64,000 bases of DNA from Streptomyces europaeiscabiei (GCF_036346855.1 NZ_CP107841.1:1612001-1676000); one strand, 5' to 3'. Counted from the stretch's first letter, positions 1-7,554 are shown. Notes: generated from the letters alone by a model not told the origin. Translations and numbers: made by a program.

Positions 1-30
1 CGCCCCGAGCACGTCCCGAGCACGTCCCGC

Positions 31-660
31 TCAGCTCCGGGCGTCCTTGTCCTCCATGCTCATCAGCGCCTTCACGCCCAGCTCCACCACCTGGATCGGT
101 ACGGCGCCGAAAAGCGCGTACTGGGCCGCGAAGCCCTGGGCGAGCGCGACCATCGTGCGCGCCACGCTGAGGGCGGGGATGTCTGCGCGCATCATCCCCG
201 CGTCCTGATACCCCTCGACGATCTTGATCCATGGCCTGCGGACCTGGGCGAACCCGTTGTCGAGGATCGCGTGCAGCTCGGGATTGCGCAGCGTCTCGGC
301 CCACACCTGGACCATCAGCCTCGGATACAGGGACTCCTCCGCCCCCCCGAGCGACGGCTGCCGGTGCAGGATCCGGCGCAGGACCGCCCCGATCAGCAGG
401 TCCGGCGGTGGCGGCGGGCTCTGCAGCGCGGCCTCCTCGAACGAGTCGCGCACCTCGTCGAGGACCTCCCCGACGATCGCCGCGATCAGCTCCTCCTTGC
501 CGCTGAAGTACCGGTAGACAGCCCCGGCGGAGAGGTCGGCCTCCTTCAGCACGTCCTGCATGGACGTGGCGTGGAACCCGTTACGGGCGAAGCAGCGGGC
601 GGCGGCTTCGAGGATCTGGCGGCGGCGGGCGTCGAGACGTTCCTGGGATACGCGGGGCAT
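31..660 (-). CDS. TetR/AcrR family transcriptional regulator
   Basis: One-component repressor of the TetR type. The N-terminus holds a typical helix-turn-helix (RRRQILEAAARCFARNGFHATS ... AGAVYRYFSGKEEL, roughly residues 12-55), followed by a variable helical ligand and dimer domain. An in-frame upstream start at 696 would place a candidate operator inside the coding region, so I prefer the ATG at 660 (MPRVSQERLD). It is divergent from the membrane protein gene at 826, and two copies of a candidate operator lie between them, so autoregulation and control of the neighbour are likely. The ligand is unknown. Family certain, target inferred. Confidence 0.93.
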   Translation of the reverse strand: MPRVSQERLDARRRQILEAAARCFARNGFHATSMQDVLKEADLSAGAVYRYFSGKEELIAAIVGEVLDEVRDSFEEAALQSPPPPPDLLIGAVLRRILHRQPSLGGAEESLYPRLMVQVWAETLRNPELHAILDNGFAQVRRPWIKIVEGYQDAGMMRADIPALSVARTMVALAQGFAAQYALFGAVPIQVVELGVKALMSMEDKDARS

Positions 661-672
661 GGTCCCAAAAGT

Positions 673-746
673 AAAACGAACGTTCCTTCTTGACAAGCCG
701 CAGCGCCGGGAGCATGGTGATTTAAGAAAAACGAACGCTCCTTCTT
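673..746. promoter_or_regulatory. Two copies of a candidate TetR operator
   Basis: Two 19-bp direct copies, AAAACGAACGTTCCTTCTT at 673-691 and AAAACGAACGCTCCTTCTT at 728-746, differ at one base. The first has a GAACGTTC palindromic core. Start-to-start spacing is 55 bp, about five helical turns. They lie in the gap between the divergent TetR gene and the membrane protein gene, which is the expected place for TetR binding. A TTGACA at 690-695 could be a -35 box for the rightward promoter. Binding is inferred. Confidence 0.7.
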
Positions 747-825
747 TTTAGCGGCCCGCCGCCGCTCACCGTTGCCGAGCGACCGCTGCGGCGACTCCCA
801 CACCAACTCCCCATCAAGGAGAGCC

Positions 826-1911
826 ATGTCCGCCCCGTCCGCTGCACCCACCGCGGCCCAGGCCACCGACACAGGCGCCGGCACCACCCCCGCCACCGCC
901 GTCGGCACATCGGCCCCGGCCCGTCCGGTACCCCCGAATCGCCGTATGGTCGCGGTCGTCATCCTGATCCCGATCATCGCGGCGCTCGCGCTCTGGGCCT
1001 TCGCGTGGCCCAACGCCCGGACCGCCCCCCGCGACCTTCCCCTCGGTGTGGCCGGACCGGCCACCGCCGTCGCCCAGGTCGAGCAGCAGCTGAAGCAGCG
1101 GGAGGGCGCCTTCGAGATCCACCGCTATGCCGACGAGGCGGCCGCCCGGGACGCGATCGAGGACCGGACCGTATACGGCGCGGTGGTCGTCACGCAGGCC
1201 GGACCCAAGCTGCTCACCGCCTCGGCGGCGAGCCCGATGGTCGCCCAGCTGCTGCAGCAGGCCGTGACCCAGCAGGCCGCCGAGGAGGGTGTCCAGGTCG
1301 CGACCTCCGATGTGGTGACCACCTCGCCGAACGACCCGCGGGGCTCGGCCTTCGGTGCGAGCGTGCTGCCGCTGGCCCTCGCAGGCACCGCCTCCGGCGC
1401 CCTGGTCACCCTGCTCGGGCTGCGCCGGGGGCGGGCGGCCGGCGCGCTGGTCGGGGCCGCCGTGCTGGTCGGGGCGGCCGCCACCGCGATCGCGGACAGC
1501 TGGCTGGGCGTGCTCGGCGGGCACTGGTGGGTCGAGGCCGGCGTGCTGAGCCTGGCGACCCTGGCCGTCGGCGCCACCGTGGCCGGACTCGCCGCACTGC
1601 TCGGCAAGGCGGGCATCGGCCTGGGCGCCCTGCTCATCGTGTTCTTCGGCAACCCCTTCGCGGGCGCCTCCACCGCACCTCAGATGCTCCCCGAGCCGGC
1701 GGGCGCACTCGGCCAGCTCCTCCCGCCGGGTGCGGGTGCGTCGCTGCTGCGCTCGGTGTCCTTCTTCGACGGCGCCGCCGCCCTCGCCCCGTCCCTCGTC
1801 CTGACCGCGTGGGCGACCTTCGGCCTGGCGGCCGTCCTGCTGGGCGACCTGCTCAAGCGCCGCCCGAAGCCCACCGAGCCGACCTCCGCCGAACCGGCCC
1901 CGGCGCACTGA
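826..1911 (+). CDS. Integral membrane protein, ABC-2 permease-like / YhgE-Pip-like
   Basis: A 361-residue membrane protein. After a low-complexity Ala/Thr/Pro N-terminus there is one strong membrane helix near residues 40-60 (VVILIPIIAALALWAFAW). A soluble, probably extracytoplasmic segment of about 120 residues follows, then four or more hydrophobic helices in the C-terminal half. This one-helix/soluble/multi-helix plan resembles YhgE/Pip and ABC-2 permease proteins, but no ATPase is adjacent. The start at 826 has a good ribosome site (AAGGAG at 816-821); the longer frame from 772 does not. It diverges from a TetR gene and may be an export function under its control. Exact role unknown. Confidence 0.8.
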   Translation: MSAPSAAPTAAQATDTGAGTTPATAVGTSAPARPVPPNRRMVAVVILIPIIAALALWAFAWPNARTAPRDLPLGVAGPATAVAQVEQQLKQREGAFEIHRYADEAAARDAIEDRTVYGAVVVTQAGPKLLTASAASPMVAQLLQQAVTQQAAEEGVQVATSDVVTTSPNDPRGSAFGASVLPLALAGTASGALVTLLGLRRGRAAGALVGAAVLVGAAATAIADSWLGVLGGHWWVEAGVLSLATLAVGATVAGLAALLGKAGIGLGALLIVFFGNPFAGASTAPQMLPEPAGALGQLLPPGAGASLLRSVSFFDGAAALAPSLVLTAWATFGLAAVLLGDLLKRRPKPTEPTSAEPAPAH

Positions 1912-1949
1912 TCCGCCGCGGGCCGAGCCCGACCACCACCACCCAGAAC

Positions 1950-1987
1950 GGCCGTGCGGCCCGCTGTAGCGGACGGGGCGCACGGCC
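1950..1987 (+). terminator. Intrinsic terminator of the membrane protein gene
   Basis: Perfect 8-bp stem GGCCGTGC / GCACGGCC (1950-1957 with 1980-1987), followed by TTT, about 40 nt after the stop codon at 1911. Confidence 0.65.
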
Positions 1988-2144
1988 TTTGGACTGCTGC
2001 CGGGGCACAACCGCCGCCGCACAAGGGGCCCCGCGCACGGGCCGAATGCGGGCCGAACACGGGCCGAACGCGGATCCGCGAAGGAGCGTGGGACGCCGAA
2101 CGCGTGTTCCGGACCCTGCTCCGCGGACCACGGACCGGCGGCCC

Positions 2145-2423
2145 CTACGAAGCCCCCGACCCCCGATGCTCCGCCGCGATGCCGAACCGCTGCTGTTCCC
2201 TCGGCGAGGGTGCGACCTCACGGACTCGGGAGACGGCACTGATCACCGGCTCGTCCGCGGGTTCCTGGAGGGCTTCGAGCTGCTCCAGGTCGGCGGCGGA
2301 GACCAGGGCGACGAGGGGCTTTCCGTGTCGCGTCACAACGACGCGCTCGCCGCCGTAGACCACGCGGTTGATCAGATCGGCGAGCTCAGCCCTGGCTTGC
2401 GTCACCGGAATCTCGTAGGCCAT
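2145..2423 (-). CDS. Type II antitoxin, Phd/YefM family
   Basis: A 92-residue protein with the Phd/YefM N-terminal DNA-binding fold (MAYEIPVTQARAELADLINRV ... VVVTRHGKPLVALVSAADLEQLEAL). Such proteins repress their own operon and neutralise a RelE/YoeB- or Doc/VapC-type toxin through a disordered tail; here the tail after about residue 55 is charged and probably disordered. No toxin reading frame is evident on either side. Upstream is intergenic sequence and a decayed Tat protein gene; downstream (toward 2100) has no plausible coding frame. It therefore looks orphaned, possibly through loss of the toxin during rearrangements near the IS605 element. Confidence 0.88.
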   Translation of the reverse strand: MAYEIPVTQARAELADLINRVVYGGERVVVTRHGKPLVALVSAADLEQLEALQEPADEPVISAVSRVREVAPSPREQQRFGIAAEHRGSGAS

Positions 2424-2559
2424 GGAGTCCAGCTTAGACCTGGCACCGCGTACCGCCCCGAGCGGAAGATTCCCTTCTGGCCCACGGCGATCACTCCGTT
2501 CGTACGATCACGGTCGACCTCTCGCAGGAGGTGCCCATGACAATCGAACAGGGGAAACG

Positions 2560-2963
2560 ATGTCCGGCCTTTCCAGGCGTTCACTGCTCGGGTACCCGGG
2601 GTCCGCGGCGGCGGGGGCGGCACTCGCGTCGAGCGGCATGGCACACGCGGCCACGGTGGCCAGCGCGGGCGCCGAGAGCAACGCGGCGGCGGTGGACTTC
2701 CCACCCGGCACCGAGTTTCCGGGAGCTCCGGCCTGAGCGTGGAGGAAGAGGACGCCTACCACTCCTTGCAGATCGGCTTCACGGTGGAGATCTCCGGCGT
2801 GAACGGCGACACGCCGCCGGAGGAGAACGTCGTCACGCCCGCCGAGACCGCGAGGCCCTCTCCGAGACCGCGAGACCCTCTTCCGAGATCGCGGCCTCGA
2901 AGGGCCGGCCACCGATCGCCTTCTCGGGGAGACCGGGCCCCCGTGGCCATCAAGTCAACTTGA
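2560..2963 (+). pseudogene. Frameshifted remnant of a Tat-exported small secreted protein
   Basis: The first frame begins MSGLSRRSLLGYPGSAAAGAALASSG, a twin-arginine signal (SRRSLLG), and stops at 2736. Recognisable continuation appears in other frames: VEEEDAYHSLQIGFTVEISGV from about 2736, ALSE ... IAASKGRPPIAF from about 2850, and VAIKST ending at the TGA at 2961-2963. Small internal duplications (repeated GAGACCGCGAG near 2850-2875) seem to cause the shifts. The stop codon coincides with the end of the adjacent IS605 element. From memory, intact relatives are Streptomyces secreted proteins of unknown function. Sequencing indels are a less likely alternative because several shifts are needed. 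Confidence 0.7.
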
Positions 2964-3100
2964 CCCGGCCCTGAAGGACCGGGCTTGGAGGTAGTGCCCA
3001 GCTGGCTGCTGGGGTGGACTCCTCCGTCCAGACACCCCTATGGGGTGGCAGGGACGCGTGACTCACGCCCCGCATTCCACACGCTCTCGCCACGGGTGGC
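2960..3100 (-). ncRNA. Candidate omega (reRNA) guide RNA of TnpB
   Basis: TnpB nucleases use an RNA made from the tnpB 3' end through the element right end, with the guide taken from flanking DNA. Here that region runs leftward from about 3100 and includes the hairpin at 2964-2983. The predicted guide begins just outside the TCAA tip and would read GTTGACTTGATGGCCACGG on the minus strand (2959 downward). Position and guide are inferred from the family, not demonstrated. Confidence 0.45.
2964..2983. repeat. Subterminal hairpin, left tip of the IS605 element
   Basis: Arms CCCGG (2964-2968) and CCGGG (2979-2983) close a stem with an inner CC/GG pair and a bulged A. Hairpins at this position are what the Y1 transposase recognises. 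Immediately outside is an inverted repeat TCAAGT-CA-ACTTGA (2950-2963). Confidence 0.6.
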
Positions 3101-4195
3101 GATGTTGTGGGATGCGTTCCGGTCGGCGTGGGCAACGACCCCGCACCTCCGGCAGATGAAGAGCCCCTGGTCGACACGGTTTCGCTTGTCGACGTGGCCG
3201 CACTCGGCGCACGTCTGCGACGTGTACGCGGGATCGACGAAGACCAGGGGTACCCCGGCCCGCTTGGCCTTGTAGACGATGAAGTCTGCGAGCTGGGCGA
3301 AGGCCCAGGAGTGGAGTGCGACCCGTTGGGGCTTGCGGAGCCGTACCCGGTTGCGGATGCCCTTGAGTTCTTCGAGGGACAGGCCGCGTCCGGTGCGTTC
3401 AGCCTCGGTCACGATCGTCTTGGAGATGATGTGGTTCTGGTTGGCGGCGTGCCGCGCTTCTTTGCGGGCACGGGCCTTGAGCCGCCGCTTGGCGGACTTG
3501 GTGCGCTTCTTCTGGAGCTTGGCGCGCAGGGCAAGCTGTCGCTTGCGGTACCGGTTGAGTCCCCGCCCCGTGGCGAGGTAGCCGGTGGAGGCGGTGGCGA
3601 TGTTCTCGATGCCGAGGTCCACGCCGATGAAGCCGTCCGGCTCGTAACTCTCGGCCTCGGGCACGTCACAGGTGGCGACGAGGTAGAACACGCCGTCGCG
3701 CTGGATCAGGTCGGATTCGCCCTGCCGGTGCGCCTGGAGCGTCTTGAGCGCGTCGGCGGAGCAGGCGAAGCGGATGTTCCTGACTCGGCCGTCCACGGTC
3801 CAGACGGACACGGTCCGCTGGTCGTGCTGCCAGCTCAGACACCGGTCGTCATACGGCTGTGCGGCTTCGGGGCGAAAGGTGACCGGCTTGGACTCAGCCC
3901 TGCGGCGGCGCTTCGAGCCCTCCTTGCCGAGGTTCCCGGCACGGATGTTGGCCTTGAGCGTGGTGTACGAGTCGCGCACCTTCTTGATGACGTGTTGCGC
4001 GGCCTGCGCTCCCAGCCCACGGGTCTTGAGTTCGGCGTAGGTGTGCTTGCGCAGCTCGTACTCACGCGGCACACCGCGCTCGAACGCCACCTGTGACACC
4101 CAGTTCGCGGCATCGTTGACCGTGCGCAGGGTGCGCTCAAGCGCGGATGCCTGCACGGCGTCCGGCATGAGTTTGACCTGCGTCACGATCTTCAC
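3038..4195 (-). CDS. tnpB: RNA-guided endonuclease TnpB (IS605 OrfB)
   Basis: 385 residues, the usual TnpB length. The RuvC catalytic residues are all present: Asp193 in GVDLGIEN, Glu275/276 in LSLEELKGI, and Asp358 in HADRNASHN. A zinc ribbon sits between them (Cys329-x2-Cys332 ... Cys348-x2-Cys351). The basic N-terminal OrfB helix-turn-helix region starts MKIVTQVKLMPDAVQ. TnpB cuts DNA next to the element's target motif under guidance of an RNA from the element end, which helps retain the IS. It is transcribed away from tnpA with a 23-bp gap between starts. Nothing suggests inactivation. Confidence 0.95.
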   Translation of the reverse strand: MKIVTQVKLMPDAVQASALERTLRTVNDAANWVSQVAFERGVPREYELRKHTYAELKTRGLGAQAAQHVIKKVRDSYTTLKANIRAGNLGKEGSKRRRRAESKPVTFRPEAAQPYDDRCLSWQHDQRTVSVWTVDGRVRNIRFACSADALKTLQAHRQGESDLIQRDGVFYLVATCDVPEAESYEPDGFIGVDLGIENIATASTGYLATGRGLNRYRKRQLALRAKLQKKRTKSAKRRLKARARKEARHAANQNHIISKTIVTEAERTGRGLSLEELKGIRNRVRLRKPQRVALHSWAFAQLADFIVYKAKRAGVPLVFVDPAYTSQTCAECGHVDKRNRVDQGLFICRRCGVVAHADRNASHNIATRGESVWNAGRESRVPATP

Positions 4196-4218
4196 GAGAG
4201 TGATCGTAGCATTGATCT

Positions 4219-4647
4219 ATGTCACCACGCTGGGAGCCAAACCCCGATATCCGCAGGGGCCGTAGCGTCGTCTGCACCCTGCATGCGCACTTGGTCTTCA
4301 CCCCCAAGTACCGGCGCGGACCGTTCACCGACGAGATCCTTCGGCGCTGCGAAGAGGTCATGCGCGACGTGTGCACCGACTTCGGCGCGGAGCTGCGGGA
4401 GTTCAACGGCGAACGCGATCACGTCCACCTGCTCGTGCATTACCCGCCCAAGGTCGCCATCTCCCGGCTCGTCGGCTCCCTCAAGGGCGTCTCCGCCCGG
4501 CGCCTGCGGCAGGAGTTCCCCGGCCACATCCGCAAGTACCTGTGGGGTGAGCACTTCTGGTCGCCGTCCTACTTCGCCGCCTCATGCGGGGGCGCCCCGC
4601 TCGCCGTCATCAAGGAGTACATCGAGAACCAGAAACGTCCCGACTGA
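4219..4647 (+). CDS. tnpA: IS200/IS605 family Y1 (HUH) transposase TnpA
   Basis: 142 residues, normal for the family. The HUH metal-binding pair is His68 and His70 (DHVHLLV), and the nucleophilic tyrosine is Tyr134 in VIKEYIENQ. The family excises and inserts single-stranded circles by 5'-phosphotyrosine chemistry, using subterminal hairpins. Its divergent arrangement with tnpB defines the IS605 layout. The start codon at 4219 is used because homology (VVCTLHAHLVFTPKYRR) begins shortly after. It appears full length and probably active. Confidence 0.94.
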   Translation: MSPRWEPNPDIRRGRSVVCTLHAHLVFTPKYRRGPFTDEILRRCEEVMRDVCTDFGAELREFNGERDHVHLLVHYPPKVAISRLVGSLKGVSARRLRQEFPGHIRKYLWGEHFWSPSYFAASCGGAPLAVIKEYIENQKRPD

Positions 4648-4706
4648 GGCCAACAGTGCAGACCCTGCACCCGTGCACGTCAGAGCAGTGTTAAGAAGCG
4701 CTTCCT

Positions 4707-4726
4707 CCCGGGCGTGAACGCCCGGG
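4707..4726. repeat. Subterminal hairpin, right tip of the IS605 element
   Basis: Perfect 8-bp stem CCCGGGCG / CGCCCGGG with a TGAA loop, 60 nt after the tnpA stop. Probably the transposase-recognised hairpin of this end; it could also end tnpA transcripts. Confidence 0.65.
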
Positions 4727-4770
4727 GTTCCGCGCTAGATCATGCTGAACTCGCCCCACCCGCACTCCAC

Positions 4771-4801
4771 GGCACCCCGGACCACCCCGGTCCGGGGTGC
4801 C
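4771..4801. terminator. Strong stem-loop, probable bidirectional terminator
   Basis: Perfect 13-bp stem (GGCACCCCGGACC with its complement, 4771-4783 / 4789-4801) and a 5-nt loop. It lies just outside the IS605 element and upstream of the clpP promoter region. No T-run follows, as is common in high-GC actinomycetes. It probably ended the gene that preceded clpP before the IS arrived. Confidence 0.6.
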
Positions 4802-4840
4802 GTCATCCCTCCCCTCCCCTCCCCATCGCCTCGTACGCCC

Positions 4841-4855
4841 TGTACATTCTGTACA
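4841..4855. promoter_or_regulatory. Inverted repeat TGTAC-N5-GTACA upstream of clpP
   Basis: TGTACATTCTGTACA sits 26 bp upstream of the clpP GTG start, in or just after the promoter. It does not resemble the PopR or ClgR sites I know for Streptomyces clp genes, so a different regulator, perhaps an XRE protein, may act here. Confidence 0.45.
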
Positions 4856-4880
4856 GAAGTCACTCAGAGGAGGCGCGCCC

Positions 4881-5567
4881 GTGCCCGCGAACCGACCGTC
4901 GGCCCGTCAACCGTCGACCCTTCAACCATCAGCCCTTCAACCGTCGGCCCGTCATGTGCTGCCCGAGTTCACCGAGCGCACCAGCGCGGGTCACCGAACG
5001 ATGGATCCGTACTCGAAGCTGCTGGAGGAACGGATCGTGTTCCTCGGGACGCAGATCGACGACACGTCGGCGAACGATGTGATGGCGCAGTTCATGTACC
5101 TCGAGTACCAGTCGCCGGACCGCGACATCGCGCTGTACATCAACTCGCCCGGCGGCTCGTTCAGCGCGATGACGGCGCTCTACGACACCATCCGGTACGT
5201 CACCTGTGACGTGGAGACCATCTGCCTGGGGCAGGCGGGGTCGGCCGCCGCGGTGCTGCTGGCGGCGGGCACACCGGGCAAGCGGTTCATGCTGCCGGGG
5301 GCACGCGTGCTGATCCACCAGCCGACGGTGGCCGACCGGATCGAGGGGCAGGCGAGCGATCTGGTGATCCACGCCGAGGAGTTGACGCGCAACCGCCGGA
5401 AGGTGGAAGAGATGCTGGTCCGGCACACGGGGCAGAGCCCGGAGCGGGTCGGCGCCGACATCGGGCGGGACAAGTTCCTCGACGCCTGGGCGGCGGTGGA
5501 GTACGGCCTGGCCGACCGGGTGATCCAGAGCCGCAAGACCTCGCGCACGCTCCCCGGCGCGAGGTGA
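4881..5567 (+). CDS. clpP: ATP-dependent Clp protease proteolytic subunit (ClpP-like)
   Basis: Serine peptidase of the ClpP fold, which forms a tetradecameric chamber fed by Clp ATPases. The catalytic triad is Ser121 ([14 protein letters not shown]), His146 (ARVLIHQP) and an Asp near 197 ([17 protein letters not shown]). I chose GTG 4881 because GAGGAGG lies 8 nt upstream; ATG 5001 is a shorter alternative. The longer start adds a 40-residue N-terminus with repeats ([16 protein letters not shown]) that would be unusual for ClpP and may be a propeptide. It stands alone, not in the clpP1P2 pair, so it is one of the accessory Streptomyces ClpPs. Confidence 0.9.
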   Translation: MPANRPSARQPSTLQPSALQPSARHVLPEFTERTSAGHRTMDPYSKLLEERIVFLGTQIDDTSANDVMAQFMYLEYQSPDRDIALYINSPGGSFSAMTALYDTIRYVTCDVETICLGQAGSAAAVLLAAGTPGKRFMLPGARVLIHQPTVADRIEGQASDLVIHAEELTRNRRKVEEMLVRHTGQSPERVGADIGRDKFLDAWAAVEYGLADRVIQSRKTSRTLPGAR

Positions 5568-5574
5568 GGCGCGG

Positions 5575-5892
5575 ATGCTCCCACCCGAACTGCCGCCGCT
5601 GCCCGCGCTCACACGCGCCGAGGCGGAGCTGGTCGACTGTTATCTGGACGTGGTCGATCTGCTCGGGCGGATCAATCCGGCTCGGCCGGGCGACACATAC
5701 CGCGGACTGCGGGCGGCGCAGGCGCTCGTCGCCAAGGCGACCGCTCTGCGCGAGGCGCTCGAACTGATGCACAGGCGCGGGGAGAGTGAGGTGCACGCCC
5801 CGACACTCGCGCGTGCCCTGCGGGTCCTCGACGGCGAGCGCCGGGCCGGCCGCGTGGCACTGCCGCCGGAACCGGAGGACTCGCCCGCCTGA
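5575..5892 (+). CDS. Conserved small hypothetical protein downstream of clpP
   Basis: A 105-residue, mostly helical, charged protein with no membrane helix or signal. It begins 7 nt after the clpP stop with GAGGTGAGG as ribosome site, so it is almost surely co-transcribed with clpP. I do not recognise a named domain. Position suggests a link to the protease, for example as an adaptor, but this rests on context only. Confidence 0.7.
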   Translation: MLPPELPPLPALTRAEAELVDCYLDVVDLLGRINPARPGDTYRGLRAAQALVAKATALREALELMHRRGESEVHAPTLARALRVLDGERRAGRVALPPEPEDSPA

Positions 5893-6234
5893 ACCGATCC
5901 CGGGTCGCTCGCCGTACTACTGACGGAGTGTCCGGTCCGGCCTTCGAGCCCTCCGGACGGGCTACCGCGATCGACCCATCGGCCCATACGTCGTGAGGAC
6001 CTGTGAAGTTGCGCAACACGCCTGGTACATGGCCGGAACGTCACATTCCCTTGCTGGTGCGGACCTCCTCGACCACTGGGACACACTTACCGAAAACACC
6101 CTGTCCACCCGAACGGGTGAGTGGTGAGTAAGACCACAAATCCCCGGTTCCGTTGGGATTTTCGGACTTCAGTGCGCCAAGATCCCTTCCTGACGACAAG
6201 CCCCCGCCGCAGCGGCGGGGCGATCCGGGTGGAC
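5893..6234. other. Intergenic region with the promoter and start of a long leader
   Basis: About 340 bp with no credible reading frame. The right part (near 6120-6220) leads into the riboswitch and contains a GC-rich inverted repeat CCCCGCCGC / GCGGCGGGG at 6202-6220. Promoter elements could not be assigned confidently. Confidence 0.4.
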
Positions 6235-6430
6235 GCCGAGTCCTGCCGCCGCCCGGATGACCGGTCGACAGAAGTGCATCGGCAGGAGTGGAGGACCCAA
6301 GCACGACGGGTCGCCGGAACGGTCAAGCCATGACCGCGCCGAGCAGCCCTTGGGGTGAAGCCGCGTCAGCGGCCGGGCAACTTCGCCAGCCCGAATCCGA
6401 CAGGTCATCCTTCACAGGCGGCTGACGAAG
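6235..6430 (+). promoter_or_regulatory. ydaO-type cyclic di-AMP riboswitch
   Basis: The leader contains blocks that I recognise from ydaO elements in front of Streptomyces cell-wall hydrolases and rpf genes: GAGGACCCAAGC, CGACGGGTCG, GTCAAGCCATGACCGC, CAGCCCTTGGGGTGAAGCCG, and CCCGAATCCGACAGGTCA. A closing helix may form between TCCTGCCG (6241-6248) and CGGCAGGA (6280-6287). It ends directly before the ribosome site of the NlpC/P60 gene. In this class, high cyclic di-AMP switches the downstream gene off. Ends are approximate. Confidence 0.85.
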
Positions 6431-6438
6431 GGTTGCGC

Positions 6439-6912
6439 ATGTCTGCGCTGAATCGTGTCCCGTCGCTGTTGACCCGGGCCGGTACGGCCTCGGCTCTCAC
6501 CATCGCCGCAGTGAGCGGCAGCATCGTGGTACCGGGCGTCGCATCCGACGCCGAGGCCGCCACCGTGGCGTCGAAGGCACTCAAGGTCGCGGCTTCCAAG
6601 AAGGGCTCCCCTTACAAGTACGGCGCCACGGGCCCGGGCAGGTTCGACTGCTCAGGGCTGACGCTCTACTCGTTCAAGAAGGCGGGCAAGAAGCTGCCCC
6701 GTACTGCTCAGCAGCAGTACAACAAGACGAAGCACATCTCCGCGGGCAACCGCAAACTCGGAGACCTCGTCTTCTTCCACTCGGGATCGAGCGTGTACCA
6801 CGTCGGGATCTACGCAGGGAAGGGAAAGATCTGGCACTCGCCTAAGACGGGTGACGTCGTCCGGCTGCAGAAGCTCTGGACGAAGAGCGTCTGGTACGGC
6901 CGGGTCCGCTGA
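6439..6912 (+). CDS. Secreted NlpC/P60 peptidoglycan endopeptidase
   Basis: A 157-residue wall hydrolase: a signal peptide (hydrophobic stretch SALTIAAVSGSIVVPGVASDAEA, cleavage near AEA) and a single NlpC/P60 domain. The catalytic set is Cys in RFDCSGLT, His in VYHVGIYAG and a third His in IWHSP. It cleaves peptide stems of peptidoglycan outside the membrane. The start at 6439 follows GAAGG; the upstream in-frame ATG at 6355 is inside the riboswitch and is rejected. Control by the cyclic di-AMP riboswitch fits roles in germination or wall remodelling. Confidence 0.93.
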   Translation: MSALNRVPSLLTRAGTASALTIAAVSGSIVVPGVASDAEAATVASKALKVAASKKGSPYKYGATGPGRFDCSGLTLYSFKKAGKKLPRTAQQQYNKTKHISAGNRKLGDLVFFHSGSSVYHVGIYAGKGKIWHSPKTGDVVRLQKLWTKSVWYGRVR

Positions 6913-6920
6913 CTCACCGT

Positions 6921-6950
6921 CGGGGGCGGCGGGGCTCTCCGCCGCCCCCG
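6921..6950 (+). terminator. Terminator of the NlpC/P60 gene
   Basis: Perfect 12-bp stem CGGGGGCGGCGG / CCGCCGCCCCCG with a 6-nt loop, starting 9 nt after the stop codon at 6912. Confidence 0.75.
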
Positions 6951-6987
6951 ACGGGCGTGTCACGGCCGGAGGTGGCTACGTTCGCCT

Positions 6988-7499
6988 GTGGCCGAAGAAC
7001 GCTCCCACCCCGCACATAACGAGACACCCCCCGCGACGCACATGACGAGCCCCCCGTCGAACGCGCCGGCCGCAGTTTCTCCGAGCCGCTCCAGGAGTTG
7101 CGGTCACCCGGAGCGGGGTGCAGATCCTCTTCGCGTTCCTGCTCACGCCGGCCTTCACACCGCGCTTCCCGGCTCCGGACTCCGTACCTTGCGCCACCTA
7201 CGTGGTGACCCTGCCGCCGACGGTCTTCACGGCGACGCCCTTCACCGCCCCGGCCGCCCCTGCGCCGCTCGCTCTTCCGGCAGAACGCCGAGCCCCGTCA
7301 TCGCGCAGGCCTCCTGCCGGCCGACCACCGTCGGCCTGATCGTACTGATGCCTGCCGTCACCGGATCCGTCCTGCTCGTCGTGGACGTGACCCTCGGCCG
7401 GAAGGCCGGGATCACCGCCGGGGCCGGCAGGCTCCTCGCGCGCCTGATCCTGTGGGCCGTGCTCCCGAAGCCGGTGCGACGCCCCTCCGACCTCGACAC
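6988..7499 (+). pseudogene. Frameshifted DUF6328 membrane protein gene
   Basis: Pieces of one DUF6328-like protein occur in order but in different frames: MAEERSH at 6988, GRSFSEPLQELR near 7068, VQILFAFLLTPAFTPRF near 7118, and TTVGLIVLMPAVTGSVLLVVDVTLGR plus LILWAVLP from about 7320. One extra G after the ELR codons would restore the typical ELRVTRSGVQILFAF junction, so at least one shift is a single-base deletion. Intact relatives are small multi-helix membrane proteins of unknown function common in Streptomyces. With at least three shifts the gene is dead unless the assembly is poor here. Confidence 0.75.
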
Positions 7500-7554
7500 C
7501 ACGCCGACCGCGACACCACACCGACGTCGGCACCCGCCCCGGAGGAACGCGCCG

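Larger units (their letters stand above)
2960..4733. mobile_element. Complete IS200/IS605-family element (IS605 layout)
   Basis: Divergent tnpB (leftward) and Y1 tnpA (rightward) are flanked by subterminal hairpins: 2964-2983 on the left, with an imperfect stem closed by CCCGG/CCGGG, and a perfect 8-bp stem with a TGAA loop at 4707-4726 on the right. The left tip reads TCAA on the minus strand (2963-2960), matching the right-end tetranucleotide of IS608-type elements, so the tnpB side is probably the right end. No target duplication is expected for this family. The left boundary is fairly secure; the right tip is only approximate. Both proteins look intact, so the element may still be mobile. 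Confidence 0.85.
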
